From: Candidatus Ruthia sp. Plio_17_S18
GTDB taxonomy: Bacteria > Pseudomonadota > Gammaproteobacteria > PS1 > Pseudothioglobaceae
Assembly (NCBI GenBank): GCA_021730105.1
Contig: CP072538.1
Coordinates: 1,053,161-1,117,160, forward strand
Direction: 5' to 3'
Length of the DNA stretch: 64,000 bases
Shown here piece by piece: positions 37,288-47,447 of the stretch. The notes below the pieces were generated by a model. The model saw nothing but the letters and a program-made list of their open reading frames with translations. It ran no database searches and had not been told where the DNA came from. Made by a program: the position numbers and the translations under genes. Position 1 is the first letter of the stretch. Every line of letters starts with the position of its first letter.

Positions 37288-38046
37288 TTATACTAAATAA
37301 TCAAAATTTGTAAACTTGGAGATACTTATAACACTATGTGAATGATTCATACGCATGCTGTCAAATATCATAAATTTAATCGGCATCCATAATGCCATAA
37401 TACCTAATACAATAATCAACAATCCAGATAAACGCCGCACCCCAGGTTTTTGAATGAAAAAACCCAGCTGGATAGATAAGCTTGCCATTAACAACAAGCT
37501 TGGTAATGTCCCTAGTCCAAATGCTAGCATAATTAAACCACCTTCAAGCATCGAGCCAGATAAAACAGAAAAACTAAGCGCGCCATAAACCAAACCACAA
37601 GGAATACCACCCCATAATAAGCCAGTAAAAAATGCACTTCTAAGATTTCTGATTGGCAAAAACCGTTGAGTTAATGGCTGTAATTTTGCCCAAAGTTTGG
37701 CCCCAAGTCTTTCCAATATTTGAATGCTAGATGACCAATTGCCGATATATAGCCCCACCATAACCATCAACACACCTGAAAATATTCGTAAAACTTTATC
37801 AAATTCATTCATTTGTAAGGTCTGTGCCAATAGCGTGCCAATTAAGCCAAAGATAGCTCCCATTAGCATATAGCTTAGAATTCTACCAAGGTTATAATTT
37901 AGATGAAAAAGTGCTACTTTTTTTGGATTGGCTCTTATTTGCGGGTCAAGCCCAGCACTAAGCATACCTACCATACCACCACACATGCCTAAACAATGCA
38001 CACTGCCTAATAACCCCATTAAAAAAACACTAGTAAAAATATCCAT
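37288..38046 (-). CDS. SafE/DsbD_2-like integral membrane protein
   Basis: This 252-residue membrane protein has about six helices. The first carries GSVHCLGMCGGM, the Cys-pair motif of the UreH/DsbD_2 family that databases often label sulfite exporter TauE/SafE. GGIPCGLVYGALS has the matching Cys in the second half, so the two halves form an inverted repeat like CcdA. Likely roles are electron transfer across the membrane or metal handling for cytochrome oxidase assembly; sulfite export is not shown. Its start shares a base with the corC stop. Confidence 0.75.
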   Translation of the reverse strand: MDIFTSVFLMGLLGSVHCLGMCGGMVGMLSAGLDPQIRANPKKVALFHLNYNLGRILSYMLMGAIFGLIGTLLAQTLQMNEFDKVLRIFSGVLMVMVGLYIGNWSSSIQILERLGAKLWAKLQPLTQRFLPIRNLRSAFFTGLLWGGIPCGLVYGALSFSVLSGSMLEGGLIMLAFGLGTLPSLLLMASLSIQLGFFIQKPGVRRLSGLLIIVLGIMALWMPIKFMIFDSMRMNHSHSVISISKFTNFDYLV

Positions 38047-38894
38047 TAAGTATTATCGCCATCCAAAGAGCGCTCTACTTCAAGCAAATGAATACGCCTA
38101 GAGTCGGTTTTTAAAATTTTAAAATCAAAGCCTTGTAGTGATATTTCATCCATTTGCTCAGGCAAGCGGGTAAAACCCTTAATGACCAAGCCAGCTACTG
38201 CGTCAATATTTTCAACTTGTAATTTCACCCCAAAGAACTCATCAAATTCTTCAATAGTGGTGTTGGCTTTAAGCAAAAATCTACCTTCACCAAAATCAAT
38301 AATGTTATCTTCTTCTAAATCGTGCTCATCTTCAATCTCGCCCACAATTTGTTCTAAAACATCTTCAAGGGTTGCCAAGCCTGCAATTTCACCATATTCA
38401 TCAATCACAATTGCCATGTGTGATTTTTTTTGTTGAAAGTCTCTTAATAATGCACCAAGGGTTTTGCTTTCTGGCACAAGAATAGAATCTCGTAAGTATT
38501 CCTTATAATTAAACTCAGAGCGCTGATCGCCAGCCAAAAACTCAAGTAAATCCTTAGCCAAAATTACACCTTGGATTTTGTTCTTATTACTATTAATAAT
38601 TGGAAATCTAGAGTGTGAAGATTTAATCATAATATCAAGCAACTCTTTAGTGCTTGCTTGATGCTCAATCATCACCATTTTTGATTTTGGTACCATTACA
38701 TCACGTACTTCTAGCTTTTCAAGCTGCATAGTGCCTTCAATAATTGAGCGAGAATGAGAGTCAATGACATGGTTTGTCTCAGCCTCTTTGAGCACTTGTA
38801 AGAGCTCATCACTTGTGCGTAGTGGCGTATGCATGCAACGTTTTTTAAGTCTTTGTAAAAAGGAGGGTTTCGATGGAGGATGTTCTTCGTTCAT
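38046..38894 (-). CDS. corC: CorC-type CBS-domain protein
   Basis: This 282-residue cytoplasmic protein has two CBS domains (about residues 70-190; VRDVMVPKSKMVMIE and MAIVIDEYGEIAGLATLEDV). A C-terminal CorC_HlyC domain follows (FDEFFGVKLQVENIDAVAGL). It lacks a membrane domain, as in E. coli CorC, which is linked to Mg/Co efflux. In many genomes the gene precedes lnt and follows ybeY; neither is adjacent here. The gene shares one base with the SafE-like gene. Confidence 0.88.
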   Translation of the reverse strand: MNEEHPPSKPSFLQRLKKRCMHTPLRTSDELLQVLKEAETNHVIDSHSRSIIEGTMQLEKLEVRDVMVPKSKMVMIEHQASTKELLDIMIKSSHSRFPIINSNKNKIQGVILAKDLLEFLAGDQRSEFNYKEYLRDSILVPESKTLGALLRDFQQKKSHMAIVIDEYGEIAGLATLEDVLEQIVGEIEDEHDLEEDNIIDFGEGRFLLKANTTIEEFDEFFGVKLQVENIDAVAGLVIKGFTRLPEQMDEISLQGFDFKILKTDSRRIHLLEVERSLDGDNT

Positions 38895-38922
38895 TAACGT
38901 TTATGTGGATTAAAGCATTATT

Positions 38923-39228
38923 TTAACAAAGTTCAAGTTGTTTACCACTGCGCATTTTTTTACCCTGAGCGGCTCGCTTCTTACGCACCGCTTTAGGGTC
39001 AGCAATGAGTGAACGATAAATCTCAACTCGGTCTTTGTCTCTAAGTATTGTGTCAAGTTTGGCAATTTTGCCAAAAATACCGGTTTTGTCTTTTATAAGG
39101 TCAATCTGTGGATAAATATCCAACATGCCCGATGCCTCAATCGCTTGCTTTAAGGTCACTCCCTCGTTCACTTTTAGCTCAAGTAAGGTTTGCTTATCTC
39201 TTAAAGCGTAGACAACCTCAATTTGCAT
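38923..39228 (-). CDS. rnfH: RnfH family protein (UPF0125)
   Basis: This small ubiquitin-like beta-grasp protein starts at ATG 39228 ([20 protein letters not shown]), giving about 101 residues; the frame above it overlaps his[14 protein letters not shown] and [19 protein letters not shown] are the conserved RnfH signatures. The function is not settled (it is encoded by rnf operons or beside ratA/smpB). Here it overlaps the hisA end by 11 bases, so it is coupled to hisA. It ends in a Lys/Arg tail. Confidence 0.85.
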   Translation of the reverse strand: MQIEVVYALRDKQTLLELKVNEGVTLKQAIEASGMLDIYPQIDLIKDKTGIFGKIAKLDTILRDKDRVEIYRSLIADPKAVRKKRAAQGKKMRSGKQLELC

Positions 39229-39949
39229 CGCAAAATTGTTGTGCTTGTTTAAAATCAAGCGTGCCTTCATAAATCGCTCGTCCAGTAATCGCCCCCATAA
39301 TACCACGGTGTGCCTCGACTAATAATCTGGAGATGTCTTCCATATTTGTAATACCTCCTGAAGCAATAATGGGAATTGAAGTTTGTTTAGCAAGATTAAC
39401 TGTGGCTTCAACATTCACCCCTTGCATCATACCATCACGTGCAATATCCGTATAAACAATAGAACTCACGCCATCTTGTTCACATTTCTTCGATAAATCC
39501 ACCACATCCACATCCGTTTGTTGTGTCCAACCTTGTGTTGCCACCAAGCCATCATTCGCATCCAAACCTACAATCACCTTACCAGGGAATTCACGACACA
39601 GCTCAGACACAAACTCAGGATTTGTTACCGCCATCGTGCCAATAATTAAATAATCAATGCCCGCCTCAATATAAGCATTCGCACTCTGCATACTCCGAAT
39701 ACCACCTCCGATTTGCACTGGTAAATCTGGAAATGCTTGAGTAATCGCCATAACACTTTGCGCATTCACTGGCTTGCCCTCAAACGCACCATTAAGATCC
39801 ACCAAGTGCAATCGTCTTGCACCTTGTTCTACCCATTGTGTTGCCATTGATACTGGATTATCAGAAAATACTGTAGTATCTTCCATCAAACCTTGTCTTA
39901 GGCGGACGCATTGTCCATCTTTTAAATCTATCGCTGGAATAACAACCAT
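39218..39949 (-). CDS. hisA: Phosphoribosylformimino-AICAR-P isomerase
   Basis: HisA is the (beta-alpha)8 isomerase that converts ProFAR to PRFAR, the HisF/HisH substrate. The catalytic Asp is in [13 protein letters not shown] (residue 8), the second acid in [13 protein letters not shown]. The phosphate loops IGGGIRS and IASGGI are intact. At 243 residues it is full length. It stands about 29 kb from hisB/hisH, and hisF is not seen in the window. Confidence 0.96.
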   Translation of the reverse strand: MVVIPAIDLKDGQCVRLRQGLMEDTTVFSDNPVSMATQWVEQGARRLHLVDLNGAFEGKPVNAQSVMAITQAFPDLPVQIGGGIRSMQSANAYIEAGIDYLIIGTMAVTNPEFVSELCREFPGKVIVGLDANDGLVATQGWTQQTDVDVVDLSKKCEQDGVSSIVYTDIARDGMMQGVNVEATVNLAKQTSIPIIASGGITNMEDISRLLVEAHRGIMGAITGRAIYEGTLDFKQAQQFCDAN

Positions 39950-40266
39950 ACTTTTCTCTTAATTATCGTGTCAACAAATCCTAGTAGATAGGTGCAATTT
40001 ATTAATCGCATCTTCGTAAATAACCACTTATTTTTCTTGTCTTTCTAGTTGTGTATTATAACTTATAGATCCTTGCTTGCTCTATAAGTTTTACTACTCA
40101 ATATCATTGACTTTTTGGCTAACAACACCCTTGAGCAAAAAAAATACACATTTAACACTGTATTAATATACTTAAGTAGTAACCTTAAGAGTATAAACTT
40201 ATTAATTCAATCGAATTCTCTATATAACGTTTATAGTTTTTAGATGCTACCTTTTTCTTTTTGTTC
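39950..40266. other. Spacer with one inverted repeat, no gene seen
   Basis: Very AT-rich. A perfect 10-bp inverted repeat (AACTTATAGA at 40060-40069, TCTATAAGTT at 40081-40090, loop of 11) could be a protein site or weak hairpin. No coding frame is credible. Confidence 0.5.
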
Positions 40267-40482
40267 TTATTTTTTGCCACTAATCACTAAGGCTATATTT
40301 TGAGCGATAGGGGCTAGTATCAAAATCAAAGTAAATACTATAAAAAATTCTACAGCCCAAATAGGAACGATGCTAGAATTAAAGCCTACATCTATTAAAT
40401 TCATAAACAAAGAAATAAACCCAGACATCAAAAAAGCCATTATTAGCGCATAAAGAATGCGTTACGTTTTACTTTCAAACAT
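40267..40482 (-). pseudogene. DUF2798 small membrane protein with one nonsense codon
   Basis: The frame MFESKT then TAA then RILYALIMAFLMSGFISLFM runs to NIALVISGKK, 72 codons including stops. Two membrane helices and the MSGFIS/LAPIA pattern match DUF2798 proteins. A single TAA at codon 7 interrupts it. Translation could restart at ATG codon 15, which would still give both helices. No family function is known. Confidence 0.6.
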
Positions 40483-40518
40483 TGTATACCTCGCTTCATT
40501 AGTAACTATTATGAGCGC

Positions 40519-40950
40519 TTACCATTCACCAATAGTTGGCATGCTAATCCATGGCTCTTGTATTTCTAACGCATCACCCTCTTGTAATAGTTCAATTGAT
40601 ATATTATCAGGTGAGCGTACAAAAGCCATATGTCCATTTTTAGGAGGAAAATTAATAACAATGCCCGCATCTATCAACCGTTTGCATGTTTCATATATAT
40701 TTTTTACTCTAAATGCTAAGTGTCCAAAATTCCTCCCCCCAGCATATTCTTCTTTATTCCAATTGTGAGTAATTTCAATTAATGGCGGGTTTGTATGGTT
40801 AACATCTTCATCTGTTGCCAAAAAAATAAGCGTAAACTCTCCTTGAGGATAATCCTTCCTACTAACTTCAATCAAACCCAAAACATCACAATAAAAATGC
40901 AATGTTTTATCCAGGTCAGTTGCTCTAATCATGGTATGTAAGTACTTCAT
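40519..40950 (-). CDS. gloA: Lactoylglutathione lyase (glyoxalase I)
   Basis: GloA joins glutathione and methylglyoxal to S-lactoylglutathione. Metal ligands are visible as His in [10 protein letters not shown], Glu in LIEITHNW, His in GHLAFRVKN and Glu in ISIELLQEG. At 143 residues it is slightly longer than E. coli GloA (135), with a C-terminal extension ([15 protein letters not shown]). It starts 9 bases after the HAD-hydrolase stop, so they may be co-transcribed. Confidence 0.9.
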   Translation of the reverse strand: MKYLHTMIRATDLDKTLHFYCDVLGLIEVSRKDYPQGEFTLIFLATDEDVNHTNPPLIEITHNWNKEEYAGGRNFGHLAFRVKNIYETCKRLIDAGIVINFPPKNGHMAFVRSPDNISIELLQEGDALEIQEPWISMPTIGEW

Positions 40951-40959
40951 ATTTATTTC

Positions 40960-41712
40960 CTATTGTTCACAGAATTGAATGTTCTCGATTGACTTGAGGA
41001 ACTCTGGCACCGTATGAGCATCAATTGATTCATTTTTTGCAATGTCTAAATGTTCCTGTGTTTTATACCCCCATCCAGCCCATATCGTTGCAATACCTAA
41101 AGACTTTGACTCTAAAACATTAGGCAAATTATCATCGCAAAAAACCATGGGAACTTTTTGTTCATTGGCTTGTTTGTAAAGAGATTTTAACACTTCAACT
41201 TTTGACTTTAATCCGCCAAATACATTTTCAGTATTGATTGAAATTTTATTTTCATCGCAAATTGCGCAAATTGATTCTTTGTCTTTACCAGAAACGATAA
41301 ACAGCTGTTGATTTGAATCAAATACTGCCTCGATTCCATAATACAAACCATGCAAACCAAACCATGCATTAGGATTTTCATCTCTAAACTGCCGCCTTGT
41401 TTTTTGAAAAATTGTGATAAAGTTATCAACTATTGCTTTATCAATTGTAGAGAAAAAATCATGGAAACCTAATTGTTTCTCTATTGCAATTGCAGCGTTA
41501 TTCTTAAGAATATATGGCACAATAAAGTGGCCATCATATCTAACATAGTTTCGATAAAGTCTAAACATCTGCTTAAAACTAGTAGGAACTCTCTCCAAAA
41601 CAGTTTTTGGATCTTTGGGCATCTTTTGCTTGTGCCAAGCAACCCAAGATACAATCAAACATTCATCAACACCATCAACTACAACACCATCAAAATCTAA
41701 ACATAAAAACAT
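40960..41712 (-). CDS. HAD-superfamily hydrolase
   Basis: This 250-residue phosphatase-like protein has motif I DFDGVVVDG near the N terminus (nucleophile D7), motif II FIVSGKD near residue 142, and motif IV VFCDDNLPNV near 195. A cap domain of about 100 residues lies between I and II. The exact substrate cannot be read; phosphoglycolate-type and nucleotidase-type HADs share this layout. It precedes gloA and is intact, while all genes on its other side (41.75-45.6 kb) are broken. Confidence 0.8.
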   Translation of the reverse strand: MFLCLDFDGVVVDGVDECLIVSWVAWHKQKMPKDPKTVLERVPTSFKQMFRLYRNYVRYDGHFIVPYILKNNAAIAIEKQLGFHDFFSTIDKAIVDNFITIFQKTRRQFRDENPNAWFGLHGLYYGIEAVFDSNQQLFIVSGKDKESICAICDENKISINTENVFGGLKSKVEVLKSLYKQANEQKVPMVFCDDNLPNVLESKSLGIATIWAGWGYKTQEHLDIAKNESIDAHTVPEFLKSIENIQFCEQ

Positions 41713-41748
41713 TTTTTCACCTTTTTTTAATTGATTAATGAGAGCTAA

Positions 41749-42345
41749 TTAAATTATGATTGGCTTGTCTAACACAGGGTCATTAGTTAAGTAACGTTTT
41801 GTAGCATCAAACACTGCTCTCATAAATTTCCCACTTTCTGCATAATATGAGCATGTCATAATATTCTTATCTGTAACAACATCTGCCTCTACGACTAACG
41901 CGCCTGAATTAACCATGTCATATTTTAAGCCTGGGGATACGCACAAACAGTAACGCCTTTCATAATACCTACTGATATCATAATCCAAGGATCGTGGCAA
42001 AGACCAACAACAACTTTACTTTGTCCAGCCATTGCATTTACGAATTTCTTAACCCTTTCATCTTGTCTTACACAGTCTCAGGTGCTTCGTGCCCACCAGT
42101 TAAAATAACACAATTATAGTTTTTTGTATCTAATTTATCAAAGATGATGTTGTCTTTAGAACGTTTATCCATAGGAACTGTTATTCCATATTTCCCTGTT
42201 ACCAACTCACCATCTTTTGTAGCAATGTCAACATCATACCCTTCTTCTTTACATCTATAGTACTAGTAAACCACATCATGATCTTGAAATCCTGGTCCAG
42301 TCATGATGACCACTTTAATATTATTTTCTACTTTATTTTTTATTC
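41749..42345 (-). pseudogene. DJ-1/PfpI family protein, broken (copy 1)
   Basis: Shifted frames together spell a DJ-1/PfpI protein. VVIMTGPGFQDHDVVY is followed by a stop, then EEGYDVDIATKDGELVTGKY, VILTGGHEAPETV, the nucleophile elbow VGLCHDPW, and the C-terminal frame SGALVVEADVVTDKNIMTCS. The Cys elbow and TGGHEAP are the class-I amidotransferase-like signature of PfpI. Three or more lesions are present. Its 5' end lies about 30 bases from the next broken gene, consistent with a former operon. Confidence 0.8.
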
Positions 42346-42377
42346 TCCAAATTGTTAATAAATATTTCGGTTACTAA

Positions 42378-42888
42378 TTATGCTTTGTAAGCCACTAATA
42401 TATTACTTTCACCCTCGTGGGTTGTATTAATAAACCCACTTATCGTATAAACATGTATACTGGTTTTTAAGTCAGAATTTTGCATATGTTGTAAATCATC
42501 AAGCTTGACAATAAACAATGCCTGTAATATTTTACCCTTGATCTTTTTCAAAAAATCGATACTTAAAATAAGTGGATAGTTAAACTTTTCCGTAACCATA
42601 ACTTCGAATTAGTGCATTAATCCCAATACTTACAGGCTCAAGTTGCTCTAAACCTGCCTTATCGCTATGTCTTTTATAGATTGAATTTCCATAGCGGTCT
42701 GAAAGTCGAAGTAAATCAGGTTTATTTCTTGGGTTTTCTAACTCTATTAAATGTAAGTCTGATCCGCCAGAGCTTGTTGAGTGATAAACTCCTTTGAGTA
42801 TATGCACGTACTTCCCAGAAGTAAGAAGTGCGTTTCTGTCATCCAAATATGATATAACACCATTGCCTTCAAGACATTGTATTTACAA
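42378..42888 (-). pseudogene. Unknown protein, frameshifted remnant
   Basis: An 88-codon frame (ATG 42846; DDRNALLTSGKYVHILKGVY) is joined by one shift near 42590 to a second frame (FNYPLILSIDFLKKIKGKIL) ending at 42378. The frame is open further upstream (QCLEGNGVISYLDDR), but a TAA precedes it and no start is seen. The sequence is mixed beta/alpha with no membrane segment. No family is recognised. It lies between a PfpI and a PEBP-type remnant. Confidence 0.4.
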
Positions 42889-42951
42889 TCATAATATAAC
42901 TTTTTTTTAAATTAAAAAAAATAGAGTTGCTGTTATGAAAACCAACAACAA

Positions 42952-43426
42952 TTAATAAGTTCCTAGATTGACCTTTACTGTTGCAATTTCCTTATCAACT
43001 TTTCCATTGGAAACATGAACAGCTTTGACTTGTGCAACATATAAATTACCCTTTCCTCCAGAACATGGTGGCAAATAAGCACCAGCTTTATCACATTTAA
43101 GCGCTTGTTGTGGCTTAAAAATGACTCAGGCAAGTCAAACGTATGCACTTTAACTGGAGGAATGGTTACTTCAACCATTCTTTTGTCGATATAGTAACCA
43201 ATTTTCCCATGTCCACCATTGTCCATAGCCTTATAGGTTGTGTCGCTATATCAACAACAATTGCATTTGATGCTTTTGGAATATTGTTGACTCGAATTCT
43301 TGGTGTTGAGACATTTCCACAGAACTTTTGACATTGTTGCCCATCAGGCACTTTATCACCTCCTGCAAAAAGATTGCCAGATACATACACCGTTAAAGAT
43401 GCGATTATTAGATTATATTTATTCAT
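42952..43426 (-). pseudogene. YbhB/YbcL (PEBP-like) family protein, broken
   Basis: A signal peptide (MNKYNLIIASLTVYVSGNLFA) is followed by STPRIRVNNIPKASNAIVVD, then a shift into MDNGGHGKIGYYIDKRM and PPVKVHTFDLPESF. Another shift leads to CDKAGAYLPPCSG and ATVKVNLGTY. The S.PRI.V.NIP opening and the HDY/VKVHTF pattern match secreted Raf-kinase-inhibitor-like PEBP proteins. At least two frameshifts are present. It sits between PfpI-type genes in a divergent LysR locus. Confidence 0.65.
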
Positions 43427-43429
43427 TTT

Positions 43430-44066
43430 TTACTCCTTTGATTGATTGTTTAGTTTTTTAATAATTGCCTTTGCTACACTCTTGCTTGATTGAGGGTTTG
43501 GACCTGTAATAATATTGTCATCAACTTCAATATGGTCAGAACATTCACTTGCTTTAATATAATTTGCACCATTTTTAAGAAGCTCATCTTCTAAAAGAAA
43601 TGGTATTTCTTTCTCATTGGTAAACCCTGTAATAGAATGCCCAGCAAGCAATGATTTTCCATTTTTCAAGGTAGCACCAATAAAACAAGCCGGTCCATGA
43701 CAAACTGCAGCAATGATTTTGTTATTTTCATAAAAATGTTGAAGGATGCTATTAATATTAGGATTGTTGGGTAAATCAAACATCGTGCAGTGACCTCCAG
43801 GAAAAAATACTCATCAGGACTAACTTCTGATGATTTAAAGGTGGATTGTAGCGAATCTATAGCTTGTGCATACATTGCTCTGATTGCTCCTCTGTTGTAT
43901 TACTTTGAGGGTCAATCGGTGCTATTCCACCCTTAACACTTGCAGTTTCAACCATAAACCTTTCTTGTATGAAAAGCTGATAAGGCACAACTTACTCTTC
44001 TAGCCACACCTCTGTTGACTTATCTTTTGGTGTTATGCCACAACTAGTTACTATAATTAAAATCAT
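43430..44066 (-). pseudogene. DJ-1/Hsp31-type lipoprotein, broken (copy 2)
   Basis: The gene starts at ATG 44066 with a short lipoprotein-like leader (MILIIVTSCG). It has a TAA within 25 codons, then runs FIQERFMVETASVKGGIAPI and shifts near 43880. A final shift near 43803 loses one T in a T run, and the C-terminal frame shows KIIAAVCHGPACFIG and SECSDHIEVDDNIITGPNPQ. AVCHGPA is the Cys elbow of Hsp31/PfpI proteins. The first gene opposite the LysR remnant, it would have been its likely target. Confidence 0.8.
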
Positions 44067-44095
44067 TAAAACACCTTGTTGGTATAAATATATTT

Positions 44096-44860
44096 ATGGT
44101 TAGTTTTGAATGGTACCGTAGTTTCGTGGCTGTATACCAATCTGGTACAGTAACAAGTACCTCAGGATTTCTTTTTTTAACACAACCTGCCGTTAGTCAG
44201 CATATTGCTTCTCTAGAAGCAATGCTTGGTACAAAGTTATTTGAAAGAATGCCAAGAAAAATGATTCCAACAGATGATGGCAAGGCACTTTATTCTAGAG
44301 TGGTTTCATCTGTCAACATTCTTGAATCTACAACTAATACATATTATCGAGAAAGAAACAACCCAACATCTCTAGTTAGATTAGGCTCTCCTAATGAGTT
44401 GTTCCTTAAGAAAATTTTAAGCTACCTAGGTGAAGAGGATTACATATATCGCATTACCTTTGGAAGCACTCATAGTCTAATAAAAGAGAAAATAATGAAA
44501 AAGGACACCCTAGCGAGTCCTTATTACTACAACAAAACTAGATAAGTTACGATACAGACTTGCCAATTATTCGCAGATATTGGAATGACGTCTTGTCTTT
44601 CAAACAAGACCAGCCATCACGCCTTCTATTGTTATCCCCACATTAAGCATCATGTCAAAAACTGTTGAGATGGATAAGGGTATTAGCATACTACCTTCCT
44701 ACATTTGCGTTGATGTAATCAAAGGAGGAAAGCTAGAAATTATAAATTTACCCAAAAGTGCTAACATTACTAATGACATATGGATTGTGCATACCTAAAA
44801 GAAGGTTTGAAAAACAAAAGCATTGCGTTATTCATCAAAACTCTAGTGAGTAACGCCTAA
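44096..44860 (+). pseudogene. LysR-family regulator, broken
   Basis: The N-terminal HTH (ATG 44096; FEWYRSFVAVYQSGTVTSTS, FLTQPAVSQHIASLEAMLGT) is intact for about 140 codons. Shifts follow, with remnants of the effector domain: SILPSYICVDVIKGGKLEII and NITNDIWIVHT. The final frame ends at 44860. It diverges from the broken Hsp31-type lipoprotein gene with 29 bases between start codons. A truncated HTH protein could still be made, but with no functional target left nearby. Confidence 0.85.
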
Positions 44861-45050
44861 CTAAATTACTAGTTTCAAAACAATAAAACAGAGAATAAGT
44901 CAGTAAATACTAGAATTATAATTAGCTAATAAATTTAATCATCCTAACCAATTACAAGTCGTCTTACGTTGTTCACTTGAACTACTACACCTAATTCAGT
45001 TATCATAAAAATCATCGCATCCCTCATTAGACCAGTGCCTTAAACGAATG
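44861..45050. other. Spacer, no gene seen
   Basis: On the minus strand a short stretch (KCIRLRHWSNEGCDDFYD) looks protein-like and Cys-spaced but is cut by stops. It cannot be assigned. Confidence 0.4.
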
Positions 45051-45054
45051 CATT

Positions 45055-45608
45055 TACTATCTGCGGGATAGGTGGATTTTTCCGTTTTCTAGAGGTTTAC
45101 GTAAGGCTTCTAGAACACCTAGAGGTAATTCGTCTAGAAATAGCACACCTTCGTGTACTAGTGAAATTTCACCTGGTTTGGGGGTTGAGCCACCGCCGAC
45201 TAATGCAATGCTTGGCTTGGCTGCTTGCAATGATGGCTGGCAACAACCCTTCGGTTACTCGAAGTGAGCCATCTAAGCCCAACTCGCCATAAAGTTCAAA
45301 TGAGCTGATGTCAACACTGGATTTAATTTGTTCAGAAACCAGTAGTAATCCAATGGCAATAGGTAAATCATATCTACCACCGCTTTTGGGTAAATTTGCA
45401 GGAGTAAGACTAACAGTAATTCGCCCTTTGGGGAGTTTGAGCTTTGAGATCATAATTGCACTGCGCACACGGTCTTTGCTTTCTCGCACTGCGCCTTCAG
45501 GCAAACCAACAATAGAAAACCCTGGTAAGCCACCTGAAATATGCACCTCAATAGTTACCAATGGCGTATCAAGCCCTTGTTGATGCACGGGTAAATAATT
45601 TGCTTAAT
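45055..45608 (-). pseudogene. comM: ComM/YifB-type Mg-chelatase-like AAA protein, gutted
   Basis: The N-terminal S5-like domain is kept in one frame of 139 codons (LVTIEVHISGGLPGFSIVGL through [20 protein letters not shown]). A direct jump with a shift then leads to the sensor region [20 protein letters not shown] and [17 protein letters not shown], where it ends. The Walker A and about two thirds of the roughly 500-residue protein are missing. ComM is a branch-migration helicase needed for natural transformation. It lies next to tsaD, and its start codon also appears shifted. Confidence 0.85.
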
Positions 45609-46679
45609 CTACTCAATTTGGCTTAATTTCTCTAAATTCCATCTGGGTTTGATGCTAATTTCATGGTGGGTGTCGCATTGCCCACGGCTTAGACGAAAAT
45701 GCCCAACTAGGGCTATCATAGCACCGTTGTCAGTACAGAATTCTTGCCTTGGGTAAAAGACATTTGCACCCACTTTTTTACCCATTTGGTTAAGCTCTTT
45801 ACGTAAAGATAAATTTGCACTAACTCCGCCTGCAACTACAAGTGTTGTGTATTTGGTTTGTTCTAGCGCCCTTATGCATTTAATCATGAGTGTTTGTGTA
45901 GCAGCCACTTCAAATGCTTTAGCAATGTCTGCTTTTTTGTTAGGATGCTTGGCAAAAGTATTACGTGCAAACGTTTTAAGACCACTAAAACTAAAATCAA
46001 GACCGGGACGGTCAATCATAGGGCGTGGAAACTTAAACGTACCAGGGTTACCTTGCTCGGCAAGTATTGCCAAAGCAGGACCGCCAGGATAACCTAAACC
46101 CAAAATCTTTGCTGTTTTATCAAATGCCTCGCCCACCGCATCATCTAAAGACTCACCCAAAATTTTGTATTGACCAATGGCTTTAACATCAATCAGCATG
46201 GTGTGACCACCTGAAACCAGCAAAGCCACAAAGGGAAATTTAGGCTGAGGTTCTTCCAGCAAAGGAACCAACAAATGCCCCTCCATATGGTGTATAGCTA
46301 AAGACGGAATATCCAAACTCCAAGCCAAAGATTTAGCCACTGCAGCCCCTACCAAAAGTGCACCTGCCAAACCGGGCCCAGCTGTATAAGCAATGCCACT
46401 TAAATCTTGTAGAGTAAATTGTGCCTCTGCTAAAACTATCTTAATTAAAGGCAACACTCTTTTAATATGATCGCGTGATGCTAACTCAGGAAACACACCG
46501 CCGTACTCGGCATGAATTTCAACAGATGAAAATAATTGATGCCCGATAAGACCAATCTCAGAATGGTATAATCCAATACCCGTTTCATCACAAGAACTTT
46601 CTATGCCTAGTGTAATGAAACCAAGTTGGGCAGTTTGTTGATCTTGATGATTGTGTATTGTAAAGACAGAACTAGTCAT
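45609..46679 (-). CDS. tsaD: tRNA N6-adenosine threonylcarbamoyltransferase TsaD
   Basis: TsaD transfers the threonylcarbamoyl group to A37 of ANN-decoding tRNAs with TsaB and TsaE. The metal/ATP motifs are [26 protein letters not shown] and the C-terminal ARGE-like NGAMIALVG. Family TsaD usually starts at [10 protein letters not shown]. Here the frame has 22 extra residues ahead of that, because the ATG (46679) overlaps the lptB end by 8 bases and no start codon was found between. Length is 356 residues. Confidence 0.95.
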   Translation of the reverse strand: MTSSVFTIHNHQDQQTAQLGFITLGIESSCDETGIGLYHSEIGLIGHQLFSSVEIHAEYGGVFPELASRDHIKRVLPLIKIVLAEAQFTLQDLSGIAYTAGPGLAGALLVGAAVAKSLAWSLDIPSLAIHHMEGHLLVPLLEEPQPKFPFVALLVSGGHTMLIDVKAIGQYKILGESLDDAVGEAFDKTAKILGLGYPGGPALAILAEQGNPGTFKFPRPMIDRPGLDFSFSGLKTFARNTFAKHPNKKADIAKAFEVAATQTLMIKCIRALEQTKYTTLVVAGGVSANLSLRKELNQMGKKVGANVFYPRQEFCTDNGAMIALVGHFRLSRGQCDTHHEISIKPRWNLEKLSQIE

Positions 46680-47397
46680 ACTCGCCTAAATAAACCTCGC
46701 GAACTTTTTCATTGTAAAGAATTTGTTCTTTATTACCTTGTGCAATAATCGCACCATTATGTAGCACATAGGAGTGGTCACAAGTATCCAGCATTTCACG
46801 ATAATTATGATCCGTAATTAAGATGCCAATATCTTTGTCTTTTAAGTGGTAAATAATTTTTTGAATATCCCCAACAGAAATTGGATCAACGCCTGCAAAT
46901 GGCTCATCAAGTAGTACAAATTTTGGATTCATTGCCAAAGATCTAGCAATCTCTACTCTTCTTCTTTCACCGCCAGACAGACTGACACCTTGAATATGGC
47001 GAATATGTTCAATACTAAATTCTACCAACAACTCTTCTAACCGATGAACTCTTTGCTTTTTATTAAAACTAGAGTTTAACTCCAACACCGCCGTAATGTT
47101 GTTTTCCACTGAAAGCTTGCGAAAAATAGAAGGCTCTTGGGGTAAATAACCAAGCCCTAAATCAGCACGCTTGTGCATGGGTAAATGGTCAATTCTTTTT
47201 TTGTTTAAAGATACTTTGCCTGAATTTGCTCTAACCAAACCACAAACAATATAAAAACAAGTGGTTTTTCCCGCACCATTTGGACCTAACAATCCAACCA
47301 CCTCACCACCTTGTACAAAAAATGAAACATCATTAACAACATCTCTGCCTGCGTAAGATTTACTAATATTTTGTATGCTTAAAGCATTACTAGACAT
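46672..47397 (-). CDS. lptB: LPS export ABC transporter ATP-binding protein LptB
   Basis: LptB powers lipopolysaccharide extraction from the inner membrane with LptFG. Walker A is GPNGAGKTT, the signature is [14 protein letters not shown], Walker B is [15 protein letters not shown] and the switch His is LITDHNYRE. At 241 residues it is full length. Its typical neighbours lptA/lptC are not seen upstream; a broken bactofilin gene lies divergently there. It is coupled to tsaD. Confidence 0.95.
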   Translation of the reverse strand: MSSNALSIQNISKSYAGRDVVNDVSFFVQGGEVVGLLGPNGAGKTTCFYIVCGLVRANSGKVSLNKKRIDHLPMHKRADLGLGYLPQEPSIFRKLSVENNITAVLELNSSFNKKQRVHRLEELLVEFSIEHIRHIQGVSLSGGERRRVEIARSLAMNPKFVLLDEPFAGVDPISVGDIQKIIYHLKDKDIGILITDHNYREMLDTCDHSYVLHNGAIIAQGNKEQILYNEKVREVYLGEYD

Positions 47398-47447
47398 AGT
47401 GATTGATATTGATTATAATTAATGATTTTAACAGTTAACCAACTATT

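Noticed and set aside
41749-45608. Possible defence island or toxin-antitoxin region
   Set aside because: The mixed broken frames at first suggested an accessory island, but each recognisable piece (DJ-1/PfpI, PEBP, LysR, ComM) is an ordinary chromosomal family. No nuclease, integrase or repeat is present.
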